From: an uncultured Collinsella sp.
GTDB lineage: Bacteria; Actinomycetota; Coriobacteriia; Coriobacteriales; Coriobacteriaceae
Assembly (NCBI GenBank): GCA_900764955.1
Contig: CAAFPY010000010.1
Coordinates: forward strand, 1-15,418
Direction: 5' to 3'
Length of the DNA stretch: 15,418 bases
The position numbers were made by a program, and so were the translations under genes. Shown here one piece after another: positions 1 to 6,514 of this stretch (position 1 is its first letter; each line of letters starts with the position of its first letter). The notes beneath the pieces were generated by a model. It searched no databases and was not told the DNA's origin. It worked only from the letters and a program-made list of their open reading frames with translations.

Positions 1-2
1 CC

Positions 3-1847
3 CCCCCGCCCCCCGCCGCGGGGGATGCTGGGGCGACCGCCGAGTCTGCAACCGCTGCCGATGCACCCGTCCAGGATGCTACGACTTCCGAGGCCGCTCC
101 CGCCGATGCCGAGCCCGCCGACGTCCGTCCCGGTCGCAGCCGTCGTACTGCTGCTAAGCGCACGTCCAAGGCCAAGGCTGCCAAGAAGGGTGCGTCCGAG
201 GATTCTGCCGAGACGACCGCCGATGCGTCGACTGATGTCGCCAAGGCCCAGGACGTCGAACAGCCTGCGTCCGAGAAGCCCAAGCGCGGTCGTAAGAAGT
301 CCGTTAAGGCCAAGGCGTCCGAGCAGCAGGATGTCGAAGCGCAGGTTGATTCTGGCGCCGAGGCCAATGACGCCGCCGCGGCCAATGTTGGCACCGCCGC
401 AACCGATGGTGCCGCCCCCGCTGAGGGCGAAGACGGCACTCGTCCCAACCGTCGCCAGCACAAGCGCAACGACGAGCGCAACGAGCGTAAGGACGACCGC
501 AACAACGACCGTCGCAACCGCCAGCGCGATCGCAAACAGCGCAACAAGGAGCGTAACGCCGCTCCCACCGAGCCCACGCTTTCGCGCGAGGAGCTTGCGG
601 CCATGAAGGTCGCCGAGCTGCGCGAGAAGGCAAAAGAGTTCGAGATCGAGACGACCGGCAAAAAGAAGGCTGAGCTCGTCGAGGAGATCTACACCACCGC
701 CGCGAAGGCCGAGGGCTTCCGCGACATTAAGGGTATCCTGCAGATTCGTCCGGACAGCTCCGGCATCATCCATGCCCATGGCTATATGAAGTCCAACGAC
801 GACGCCTTCGTTCCGGCTTACCTCATCCGCTCCGCGCGCCTGCGCACGGGCGATGTCATCGAGGGCTCCCTGCGCCCCTCGCGCGGCGGCGACAAGCGCG
901 CCGGCCTCGCCAAGATCACGACCGTCAACGGGCTGGATCCCGAGCAGATCCGCAACCGCCCCAAGTTCGGCGACCTCACCCCGGTCTATCCCAGCGAGCC
1001 GCTGCGTATGGAGCACGGCAAGGACTCCATCACCGGTCGCGCCATCGATATCGTGTCGCCGATTGGCAAGGGCCAGCGCGGCCTGATCGTGTCGCCGCCC
1101 AAGGCCGGCAAGACCACGATCCTCAAGAAGATCTGCCAGTCCATCTCGATCAATAACCCCGAGGTGCACCTGATCTGCCTGCTCGTCGACGAGCGCCCCG
1201 AAGAGGTCACCGATATGCAGCGCTCCATCAAGGGCGAGGTCGTGGCCTCGACCTTCGATATGCCCGCCGACAACCACACCCGCGTGGCCGAGCTCGTCAT
1301 CGAGCGCGCCAAGCGCATCGTGGAGCTGGGCGGCGATGTCGTGGTGGTGCTCGACTCCATCACGCGTCTTGCCCGCGCCTACAACCTGGCGGCGCCCGCT
1401 TCGGGCCGTATCCTTTCGGGCGGTGTCGATTCGGCGGCCCTGTATCCGCCCAAGCGCTTCCTGGGTGCAGCCCGCAACATCGAGAACGGCGGCTCGCTTA
1501 CCATTCTTGCCTCCGCCCTCATCGACACCGGCTCAAAGATGGACGAGGTCATCTTTGAGGAGTTCAAGGGCACCGGTAACATGGAGCTCAAGCTCGACCG
1601 CGACCTTGCCGATCGTCGCATCTTCCCGGCCATCGATCCCGTTGCCTCCGGTACGCGCAACGAGGACCTGCTGGTCGACGAGCAGATGCGCCCGTTTGTC
1701 TTTGGCCTGCGTCGCATACTCGCCGGCATGAACAATACCGAGCGCGCGGCGGCGTCGTTTATCAAGGGTCTTAAGGGCACCAACACCAACCAGGAGTTCC
1801 TGGTGCGTTCGGCCAAAAAACACAGTGATTACGAGCAGACGTTTTAG
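3..1847 (+). CDS. rho: Transcription termination factor Rho, 5'-truncated by the window edge, with a long charged N-terminal extension
   Basis: Rho is the hexameric RNA-dependent ATPase that terminates transcription at unstructured C-rich transcripts. The ATG at 603 is internal: the same frame is open to the left edge, giving 614 visible residues. The first ~200 are low-complexity, beginning Ala/Pro/Asp/Glu-rich, then Lys/Arg-rich with an AT-hook-like KPKRGRKK, then an Arg/Asn/Asp-rich stretch (about 429-554). The Rho_N helical domain starts near 588, so a start at 603 would cut it. Counting from Met603, the cold-shock-type RNA-binding domain is about 38-120, Walker A SPPKAGKT 164-171, catalytic-type Glu in DERPEE near 197, Walker B VVVVLDS 246-252, and the Q-loop LSGGVDSAALYPPKRF 271-286. 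The core looks intact through the TAG at 1845. Extended Rho proteins with disordered RNA-binding insertions are known in Actinomycetota; that this extension binds RNA or phase-separates is inference. The true start lies outside the window. Confidence 0.97.
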   Translation, partial: PPPPAAGDAGATAESATAADAPVQDATTSEAAPADAEPADVRPGRSRRTAAKRTSKAKAAKKGASEDSAETTADASTDVAKAQDVEQPASEKPKRGRKKSVKAKASEQQDVEAQVDSGAEANDAAAANVGTAATDGAAPAEGEDGTRPNRRQHKRNDERNERKDDRNNDRRNRQRDRKQRNKERNAAPTEPTLSREELAAMKVAELREKAKEFEIETTGKKKAELVEEIYTTAAKAEGFRDIKGILQIRPDSSGIIHAHGYMKSNDDAFVPAYLIRSARLRTGDVIEGSLRPSRGGDKRAGLAKITTVNGLDPEQIRNRPKFGDLTPVYPSEPLRMEHGKDSITGRAIDIVSPIGKGQRGLIVSPPKAGKTTILKKICQSISINNPEVHLICLLVDERPEEVTDMQRSIKGEVVASTFDMPADNHTRVAELVIERAKRIVELGGDVVVVLDSITRLARAYNLAAPASGRILSGGVDSAALYPPKRFLGAARNIENGGSLTILASALIDTGSKMDEVIFEEFKGTGNMELKLDRDLADRRIFPAIDPVASGTRNEDLLVDEQMRPFVFGLRRILAGMNNTERAAASFIKGLKGTNTNQEFLVRSAKKHSDYEQTF

Positions 1848-1886
1848 ACCATAACTGCGCGCAAAGCTGCCATAAGAATGGGCAAT

Positions 1887-1918
1887 AGGGCCGGGGTTTA
1901 TATCCTGGCCCTTTCTTT
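1887..1918 (+). terminator. Rho-independent terminator of rho
   Basis: The stem AGGGCC (1887-1892) pairs with GGCCCT (1907-1912). It may extend by GG/CC pairs across a bulge, and is followed by a T-rich tail, TTTCTTT. It lies 40 bp past the rho stop, so rho transcription probably ends here. Confidence 0.8.
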
Positions 1919-1995
1919 ATGGTGCCACTCGGCAACATTTTTTGACCTTATGACCGACAAGCAGCGGTTTTCGAGCCACAATCCGGCATCGCCGC

Positions 1996-2024
1996 TTGCA
2001 ATCGGAGGGTCGGTTTCGCATAAT
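1996..2024 (+). promoter_or_regulatory. Candidate sigma-70-type promoter for the 2162-4019 unit
   Basis: A -35-like TTGCAA (1996-2001) and a -10-like CATAAT (2019-2024) are separated by exactly 17 bp. It is the only good match in the gap after the rho terminator and would give a leader of about 130 nt. It matches the consensus at 4/6 and 5/6 positions and is untested. Confidence 0.55.
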
Positions 2025-2161
2025 AACTTTTAAGCTTCGCGACGGAAAACGCAGATGAAACGAACCATATACCGTTGCTTTGGGACGCATGTCCCGCTTC
2101 ATCTTCTCTCGCGCAGCCAACTTAATGATGCGATTTGGGTGCTGGAAGATGGGGAGAGCTC

Positions 2162-3562
2162 ATGGCTTCTTCTGATGCAACACAACGAGCAGTCCTTGCC
2201 GGACTTTCCTGCGGGATCGGCCTTGCCGCCCCCGTGGTGATGTATGCCGCGACGCTGCCGTTCTCGTCGGTTAACGAGACGGTTGTCGCGGGCGCTGTTC
2301 CCTTTGCCGTCGGTGCGGTGGCGGGCGTGGGCATCTATGCCGCCTCGCTGGGTATCTCCGAGTACCGTGCGCAGCGTGAAGAGCGTCTGTTCCAGCCCGA
2401 TGCCATGGGCGGTGCCGCCAATCTCAATCAGCATCAAAGCGAGTTCAAGACCGCCTCGATTCCAGCTCAGCAGCAGGATGCGACTCCATATGCTGCCGCT
2501 TCTGCTTCTCAGGCTCAGTCGGAGCAGTCTACCTCGGCATTCCTTTCCGGCCTGACTGGTGCGTTCCAGCGCCGTCATGCCGATGATGGTGTCCCTACCA
2601 TCGCTCGAGCCGCAGATGCCATGGACGAGGCCGAGGCTTGGTCCATGATCGACAGTATGCTCGACGACGATTCGCCGGTGAGCTGCGACCCTGCACACTC
2701 GCGCGACGTCTATCAAGTCGCCATCGACGAGCTCACCAACGGCGGGCAGTCCGGCTCCTTCAATCGCGACGACATCGCCGCCGCGGCACGCGCCGTGTCT
2801 GGCTCCCAGGCCGCCCCTGCGGGCAGCACGGCGGCTTTCGTGGCACTCGTCGCCAACGCGGCAGCCAATAACGCCTACAGCGCTACCTCGGCGGACGCGA
2901 ACGCTTCTGCCGATAATTCGTACGTTGATGAAGCCATGACCGCGGACGAGGAGGCCGTTGCCGCCCGCCGCGCCGCCGAAAGCTCGCTTTGGGGCGCTCC
3001 TGCCCAGCAGCAGGCGGCTGAGGCTGCGCCGTACAACGCAAACCTCGCCAGCATGCCTATCATCTCCGGTGTCGCGGACATCGATCTCGATGACCTCGAT
3101 GAGCCTGCAGCCATTACCGCATCGATTGATGCCCAAGATCGCATCGACACCGGCGACCTTCCGGACGCTTCGCTCGAGGTTGATGTCCCTATGGCCGACT
3201 ACTCGGGCCACGAGGACATGTGGGCCGCCGCCACCGCGATTTTGGACGAGATTGACGAGCCTGCTCCTGTTGCAGCCCCCGCTCCCGTCACTGCCCCTCA
3301 GCCTGCTGCCCCCGCCTATGTTGGCCGTCACAGCGCTGTGTTCCCCGAGGATACTGCCCGTATCTCGCGCGAGAGCATCGAGCGGGCCGAGGCTATTGCC
3401 GCCGGCATTATGGAAAACCGTCGTCACGAGCGCGTCAATCAGATCCTCGAGGAAGAGATCGAGCGCCTGCAGTCCTCTACCGCCAAGCGTACGGGCCGTG
3501 CCTATCTGAGCGTTATCGAGGGCGGTACCGCCAGCTTCGCGCCGCTCCGCGCGGAGGCATAA
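2162..3562 (+). CDS. Membrane-anchored Ala/acidic-rich protein of unknown function
   Basis: I do not recognise this 466-residue protein. I chose ATG 2162 because GGGGAG sits about 5 nt upstream; the frame also opens at TTG 2135 without a better site. Two probable membrane helices (about residues 9-32 and 41-63) form a short hairpin. A basic/acidic stretch (EYRAQREERL) follows, then a roughly 320-residue Ala/Asp/Glu/Gln-rich low-complexity region, including a Pro/Ala/Val-rich linker near nt 3265-3320. The C-terminal ~70 residues look more ordered: a charged amphipathic helix (about 400-436, containing ENRRHERVNQILEEEIERLQ) and a short SVIEGGT tail that may be a conserved motif. Topology by inference: N-terminal hairpin in the membrane, the bulk cytoplasmic. 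It is probably cotranscribed with the VanZ-like gene 7 bp downstream. A cell-envelope or division-scaffold role is conceivable but unsupported. Confidence 0.85.
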   Translation: MASSDATQRAVLAGLSCGIGLAAPVVMYAATLPFSSVNETVVAGAVPFAVGAVAGVGIYAASLGISEYRAQREERLFQPDAMGGAANLNQHQSEFKTASIPAQQQDATPYAAASASQAQSEQSTSAFLSGLTGAFQRRHADDGVPTIARAADAMDEAEAWSMIDSMLDDDSPVSCDPAHSRDVYQVAIDELTNGGQSGSFNRDDIAAAARAVSGSQAAPAGSTAAFVALVANAAANNAYSATSADANASADNSYVDEAMTADEEAVAARRAAESSLWGAPAQQQAAEAAPYNANLASMPIISGVADIDLDDLDEPAAITASIDAQDRIDTGDLPDASLEVDVPMADYSGHEDMWAAATAILDEIDEPAPVAAPAPVTAPQPAAPAYVGRHSAVFPEDTARISRESIERAEAIAAGIMENRRHERVNQILEEEIERLQSSTAKRTGRAYLSVIEGGTASFAPLRAEA

Positions 3563-3569
3563 CTTCTGC

Positions 3570-4019
3570 ATGGTTAAGATCAATCGAAAATGGGCGGTCG
3601 TGACCTGCCTGATGGCGCTCTTGATCTGGGGCAATTCGCTGGTTCCCGGCTCGGGGTCGGGCTCGCTGAGCCTAACGGTCATGGAAGCTATCCGCGGTTT
3701 CCTGCACAGCGTGGGACTTCCATATGAATGGGTGACCAACTTTGTTGTTCGCAAATGCGCGCATTTTACCGAGTATATGGTGCTCGGCATCTTGGCAACG
3801 CACGCCTTTGATTTTGAGGGCCGGCGCACCTTTGACGTGCTGCTGCCCACGGCGGTGTTCCTGCTGCTGATTCCTTCGATCGACGAGACGATTCAGCTCT
3901 TTGTGCCGGGACGCGCCGGCATGATCACCGATGTGATGATCGACTGCTGCGGAGCGGCAACGGGCGTTGTGCTCCGATATCTCTTACGGCCGCTGATGCG
4001 CGCCAAAAAAGCCGCCTAG
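3570..4019 (+). CDS. VanZ-family integral membrane protein
   Basis: This 149-residue protein has about four hydrophobic segments (near residues 8-25, 66-80, 90-103 and 121-138). It carries the two VanZ-like family signatures: RKCAHFTEY (61-69), and SIDETIQLF (103-111) followed by PGRAG and a D-rich ITDVMID. VanZ of Enterococcus gives low-level teicoplanin resistance, but most chromosomal homologues have no known function, and this one should not be read as a resistance gene. The start is ATG 3570, only 7 bp after the preceding stop, with GGAGG (3553-3557) inside the end of the upstream gene. That suggests translational coupling, though the 12-nt spacing is long. Its stop codon lies inside the terminator stem. 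The family is clear; the role is unknown. Confidence 0.92.
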   Translation: MVKINRKWAVVTCLMALLIWGNSLVPGSGSGSLSLTVMEAIRGFLHSVGLPYEWVTNFVVRKCAHFTEYMVLGILATHAFDFEGRRTFDVLLPTAVFLLLIPSIDETIQLFVPGRAGMITDVMIDCCGAATGVVLRYLLRPLMRAKKAA

Positions 4020-4051
4020 GACGTATTGTTTGGTCCTAGGCGGCCTTTTTT
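4005..4051. terminator. Strong bidirectional terminator between convergent units
   Basis: A perfect 12-bp stem, GCCGCCTAGGAC (4011-4022) with GTCCTAGGCGGC (4033-4044), has a 10-nt loop. A6 precedes it (4005-4010) and T6 follows (4046-4051), so it can terminate both the rightward VanZ-like unit and the leftward aminotransferase/ROK unit. The 5' arm overlaps the last codons of the VanZ-like gene. Confidence 0.93.
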
Positions 4052-4133
4052 ATTTGAGGGCTTATATGAGACGTGGTGGCGTCGTTCCGTAGGTCGGATT
4101 TGCCGGGCGCGCCACGCCCTGTGGATGCGTCTG

Positions 4134-4571
4134 CTACTGAAGCGCCTGTGCGCCCAGGGCCAGGCAGCCCATAATGCCCTGCTTGCCCTCGAGGCTGTTG
4201 TTGACGATGTAGTTATCGATGTCGGCCATCTCGGGCGTGACGATGTAGCCGTTGAGCATCTCGGCGCACTTCTTGCGCGCGAGCGGCACGATGGGGGTGT
4301 GGTCGGCCACGCCGCCACCGATGACGATCTTTTGCGGTGCGTAGCACAGGATGTAGGTCATGAGCGCCTGCGCCAGATAGCCGGCGAGCAGGCCCATGGC
4401 CTCCGGGTCATCGGCCATCTCTCCGGCGCTCTTGCCACCCCAGCGCTTTTTGACGCCGGGACCGGCGATGAGGCCCTCGAGGCAGTTGTCGTGGAAGGGG
4501 CAGCCGCTGTGCTCGCCAATGGTGTCGCGCGGGTCGCGCGTGACCAGGATGTGACCGGCCTCGGGATGCAT
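4134..4571 (-). pseudogene. C-terminal half of a ROK-family fructokinase (5'-truncated remnant)
   Basis: The 145 residues match the C-terminal half of ROK sugar kinases of the bacterial fructokinase group. Visible marks are EAGHI near the start, the zinc-ligand pattern HSGCPFHDNCLEGL (H..C..H..C, residues ~21-34), then RWG, and the late glycine-rich IVIGGG. Full-length relatives are about 290-300 residues. The N-terminal ATP-binding DxGGT motif and the catalytic aspartate are absent. The codon directly before the ATG is an in-frame TAA, and no good ribosome binding site precedes it. The fragment starts only 17 bp after the aminotransferase stop, so the 5' half was probably lost by a deletion ending at that junction. 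Translation by read-on from the aminotransferase is possible, but kinase activity is not expected. Confidence 0.85.
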
Positions 4572-4588
4572 TTAGTGCCGGGCCGTAC

Positions 4589-5770
4589 TTACCCGCGCGG
4601 GTTGATTTTATCACGTAGCGACTTGAGGTTCTCAAGCGCAGCGTTGAGCGTCTCGTCTCGCTTGGCAAAGTGGAAACGAATCAGATGGTTGACGGGCTCG
4701 CGGAAGAAGCTCGAGCCCGGAACGGCGCCCACGCCCACCTTGGAGGCCAAATCCTCACAGAAGTCGAGGTCGCTGTCATAGCCAAACTCCGAGATATCCA
4801 TCATCACGTAGTAGGCGCCCTGCGGCACGTTGTGCTCAAGACCGATGCTATCGAGCCCCTGACAGAATAGGTCGCGCTTGGCGGTGTAGAGGTCGAGGAC
4901 CTCCTGGTAATAGCTGTCGTCGAATTTGAGGGCGGTGACGACAGCTTCCTGCAGGGGAGCGGCAGCACCCACGGTGAGGAAGTCGTGGACCTTTTTAATG
5001 CGCTCGGTGATCTGGGCCGGGGCGATGGTGTAGCCCAGACGCCAGCCGGTGATGGAGTACGTCTTAGACAGCGAACTGCAGCTGATGGTTCGATCGAACA
5101 TGCCGGGCAGCGTGGCCATATAGACGTGCTCGTGGGGCGCGTAGACGATGTGCTCGTATACCTCGTCGGTAATGCAGTAGGCGTCGTACTTTTTGCAGAG
5201 GTCGGCGATTAAGGTGAGCTCCTCGCGCGTAAAGACCTTGCCGCAGGGGTTGGAAGGGTTGCACAGGACGATGGCCTTGGGATCGTTGTCGCGGAAGGCC
5301 GCCTCGAGTGTCTCGCGGTCAAAGTCGAACGCAGGTGGGTTAAGCGGCACGTAGATGGGCTCGGCACCCGAGAGGATCGTGTCGGCGCCGTAGTTCTCGT
5401 AGAATGGCGAGAAGATGACGACCTTGTCGCCGGGGTTTGTGACCGTCATCATGGCGGCCATCATGGCCTCGGTGGAGCCGCAAGTGACTACGATATTCTC
5501 GTTGGGGTTCACCGGCATGCCCATAAAATGCTCCTGCTTGGCGGCAAGCGCCTCACGCATGGCTTGGGAGCCCCAGGTGATGGAGTACTGGTGATAGAGC
5601 GGCTTGGGATCGGTGGCGATGGTGCTGAGGCTATCGAGCAGCTGCGCCGGGGGATCAAAGTCGGGGAAGCCCTGCGACAGGTTGACGGCACCATACTTGT
5701 TGGAGATGCGCGTCATGCGGCGGATGACCGAATCGGTAAACGCCGCCGTGCGGTTGGAGAGTTCTTTCAT
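4589..5770 (-). CDS. PLP-dependent class I/II aminotransferase
   Basis: This 393-residue fold-type I aminotransferase would move an amino group between an amino acid and a 2-oxoacid in the cytoplasm. The frame is open upstream to 5926, but ATG 5770 is preceded by AAAGGA at good spacing and begins MKELSN, as expected for the family. Visible marks: NLSQGFPDF (30-38), NPSNPCG (171-177), TDEVYE (201-206, PLP-contacting Asp202), Schiff-base Lys236 in SSLSKTYS, GWRLGY (242-247) and the C-terminal substrate-carboxylate Arg in HLIRFHFAK. It resembles the subgroup that includes kynurenine/methionine-oxoacid aminotransferases and MalY/PatA-like enzymes. The substrate cannot be settled from sequence. 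The protein appears complete; the ROK remnant follows it. Confidence 0.95.
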   Translation of the reverse strand: MKELSNRTAAFTDSVIRRMTRISNKYGAVNLSQGFPDFDPPAQLLDSLSTIATDPKPLYHQYSITWGSQAMREALAAKQEHFMGMPVNPNENIVVTCGSTEAMMAAMMTVTNPGDKVVIFSPFYENYGADTILSGAEPIYVPLNPPAFDFDRETLEAAFRDNDPKAIVLCNPSNPCGKVFTREELTLIADLCKKYDAYCITDEVYEHIVYAPHEHVYMATLPGMFDRTISCSSLSKTYSITGWRLGYTIAPAQITERIKKVHDFLTVGAAAPLQEAVVTALKFDDSYYQEVLDLYTAKRDLFCQGLDSIGLEHNVPQGAYYVMMDISEFGYDSDLDFCEDLASKVGVGAVPGSSFFREPVNHLIRFHFAKRDETLNAALENLKSLRDKINPRG

Positions 5771-5878
5771 GCCTATCCTTTCGAGCATTGGGTGGAGCAA
5801 GTTTACTCCTATGGAACCGGTGGGATTTGCTCGAAACGGCCTCGAAAAACTCTTTTCAAAATTCTTGATAATTGGGGC

Positions 5879-5907
5879 TTGCATCGCGTGGCGTTCCTTG
5901 CAATAAT
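5879..5907 (+). promoter_or_regulatory. Candidate promoter of the tRNA cluster
   Basis: A -35-like TTGCAT (5879-5884) and a -10-like AATAAT (5902-5907) are 17 bp apart. Initiation would fall about 20 nt before tRNA-His, which fits a short stable-RNA leader. The same 160-bp gap must also hold the leftward aminotransferase promoter, which I could not identify. Confidence 0.6.
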
Positions 5908-5934
5908 AGTCGAGCGCGAAGCGCACAGGACACG

Positions 5935-6011
5935 GTGGGTGTAGCTCAGTTGGCTAGAGCGACGGGTTGTGGTCCCGTAGGTCGAGGGTTCGAGTCCCTT
6001 TACCCACCCCA
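5935..6011 (+). tRNA. tRNA-His (anticodon GTG)
   Basis: The acceptor strand GTGGGTG (5935-5941) pairs with TACCCAC (6001-6007, one G-T pair). The D arm is GCTC...GAGC, and the anticodon loop TTGTGGT reads anticodon GTG. The T arm contains GGTTCGAGTCC. The discriminator is C (6008) and CCA is encoded (6009-6011). A G at 5934 could supply the G-1 typical of tRNA-His, pairing with C73. Confidence 0.97.
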
Positions 6012-6033
6012 GTTCTTGCTTCGTGTTGATATC

Positions 6034-6109
6034 GGGTCGTTAGCTCAGTTGGTAGAGCAGGGGACTCTTAATCCCAAGGTCCAGGGTTCGACCCCCTGAC
6101 GGCCCACCA
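6034..6109 (+). tRNA. tRNA-Lys (anticodon CTT), copy 1
   Basis: A 76-nt cloverleaf: acceptor GGGTCGT (6034-6040) with ACGGCCC (6099-6105), anticodon loop CTCTTAA giving CTT, T arm GGGTTCGACCCCC, discriminator A and encoded CCA (6107-6109). Its sequence is identical to copy 2. It lies 22 bp after tRNA-His, so the cluster is probably one transcript. Confidence 0.97.
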
Positions 6110-6122
6110 CACGATATCTCCT

Positions 6123-6148
6123 CTAAAGTCCGCCAACACGGACTTTAG
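6123..6148 (+). terminator. Perfect hairpin between the two tRNA-Lys copies
   Basis: CTAAAGTCCG (6123-6132) pairs perfectly with CGGACTTTAG (6139-6148) around the loop CCAACA. Only CTTT follows before copy 2, so it could be a weak terminator, a processing signal, or a decayed terminator of copy 1. Confidence 0.45.
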
Positions 6149-6152
6149 CTTT

Positions 6153-6228
6153 GGGTCGTTAGCTCAGTTGGTAGAGCAGGGGACTCTTAATCCCAAGGTC
6201 CAGGGTTCGACCCCCTGACGGCCCACCA
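6153..6228 (+). tRNA. tRNA-Lys (anticodon CTT), copy 2
   Basis: Identical over all 76 nt to copy 1, with encoded CCA (6226-6228). Identity together with different 3' flanks suggests a recent duplication or gene conversion. Its 3' end starts the first 94-bp direct repeat. Confidence 0.97.
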
Positions 6229-6302
6229 AAGATTGTTAAGACGGTCAGCGAAAGTTGGCCGTCTTTTTTGTTGACCTTTCATGAGGTCGAACCCGAAAGG
6301 GC
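6209..6302 (+). repeat. 94-bp direct repeat, copy A (tRNA-Lys 3' end plus terminator)
   Basis: Runs from the T-arm 3' half of tRNA-Lys copy 2 through its terminator to GTCGAACCCGAAAGGGC. Aligned by eye to 6386-6479 it has equal length, no gaps and about 86/94 identical positions; the differences cluster at three short spots. Confidence 0.9.
6238..6269 (+). terminator. Terminator of the tRNA cluster
   Basis: A 12-bp stem (6238-6249 with 6254-6265, two G-T pairs) is closed by a GAAA tetraloop and followed by a T tract (to 6269). It begins 10 nt after the CCA of tRNA-Lys copy 2. Confidence 0.9.
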
Positions 6303-6385
6303 GCGGAGCTGAGGAAATGCGCGAGCATTTGCCAGCGCAGCGCGCAAGGCGCGAAGCGCCGCAGCGGCCGCCTGCACAGCAGGCT
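6303..6385. other. 83-bp GC-rich segment with three consecutive hairpins
   Basis: Lies between the two 94-bp repeats. Three perfect hairpins: AAATGC/GCATTT with GCGA loop (6315-6330), GGCGC/GCGCC with GAA loop (6348-6360), and GCCTGC/GCAGGC with ACA loop (6370-6384). No coding potential is evident. It replaces what would be the first 56 nt of a third tRNA-Lys. It could be a REP-like mobile palindromic element or a structured RNA; neither is shown. Confidence 0.6.
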
Positions 6386-6405
6386 GACCCCCTGACGGCC
6401 CACCA
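6386..6405 (+). pseudogene. 3' fragment of a third tRNA-Lys (att-like remnant)
   Basis: Twenty nucleotides identical to the end of the intact tRNA-Lys genes (T-arm 3' half, acceptor 3' strand, discriminator and CCA), with no matching 5' portion. tRNA 3' ends are common integration sites, so this may be an attachment-site remnant or a disrupted third gene copy. Confidence 0.85.
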
Positions 6406-6414
6406 AAGCAAGTT

Positions 6415-6446
6415 AAGACGGTCAACGAAAGTTGGCCGTCTTTTTT
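6415..6446 (+). terminator. Duplicate terminator behind the tRNA-Lys fragment
   Basis: A 12-bp stem (6415-6426 with 6431-6442, one G-T pair), GAAA loop and T tract (to 6446). Nearly identical to the terminator at 6238-6269. With no intact tRNA in front, it is probably a relic, though it would block read-through. Confidence 0.85.
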
Positions 6447-6514
6447 GTTGACCTCGCTTGGGGTCGAACCCGAAAGGGCACAGCCGCTTTCACAGATCGA
6501 GTCTACCCTGGGGA

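Larger units (their letters stand above)
1848..2161. other. Intergenic region between rho and the membrane-anchored protein
   Basis: These 314 bp hold the rho terminator (1887-1918) and a promoter candidate (1996-2024). Short open frames here (such as 2055-2240) overlap the next gene, lack a convincing ribosome binding site and resemble nothing I recognise. I see no RNA gene or repeat. Confidence 0.7.
6386..6479 (+). repeat. 94-bp direct repeat, copy B
   Basis: Second copy of 6209-6302, offset by 177 bp. It contains the tRNA-Lys fragment, the terminator and the same GTCGAACCCGAAAGGGC end. The truncated DinD-like gene ends about 36 bp beyond it. Confidence 0.9.

Noticed and set aside
2055..2240. 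Possible small gene upstream of the membrane-anchored protein
   Set aside because: No convincing ribosome binding site, overlaps the better-supported gene in another frame, and unremarkable composition.
2099..3850. A 583-residue minus-strand open frame
   Set aside because: Antisense to the membrane-anchored protein and the VanZ-like gene; Arg/Gly-rich with no family resemblance.
3570..4019. Glycopeptide-resistance gene vanZ
   Set aside because: No other van genes are present, and VanZ-like proteins are widespread with no resistance role; only the family is claimed.
5872..6099. Small protein frames over the tRNA genes (and 6187-6608 on the minus strand)
   Set aside because: Peptides such as GVAQLARATGCGPVGRGFES and LWWAVRGSNPG are familiar artefacts of translating tRNA genes.
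6303..6405. A divergent third intact tRNA
   Set aside because: The segment upstream of the tRNA-Lys 3' fragment lacks a matching acceptor strand, D arm and anticodon arm.
6209..6479. CRISPR array
   Set aside because: Only two repeats, far longer than CRISPR repeats, and explained by duplicated tRNA end and terminator; no cas genes.
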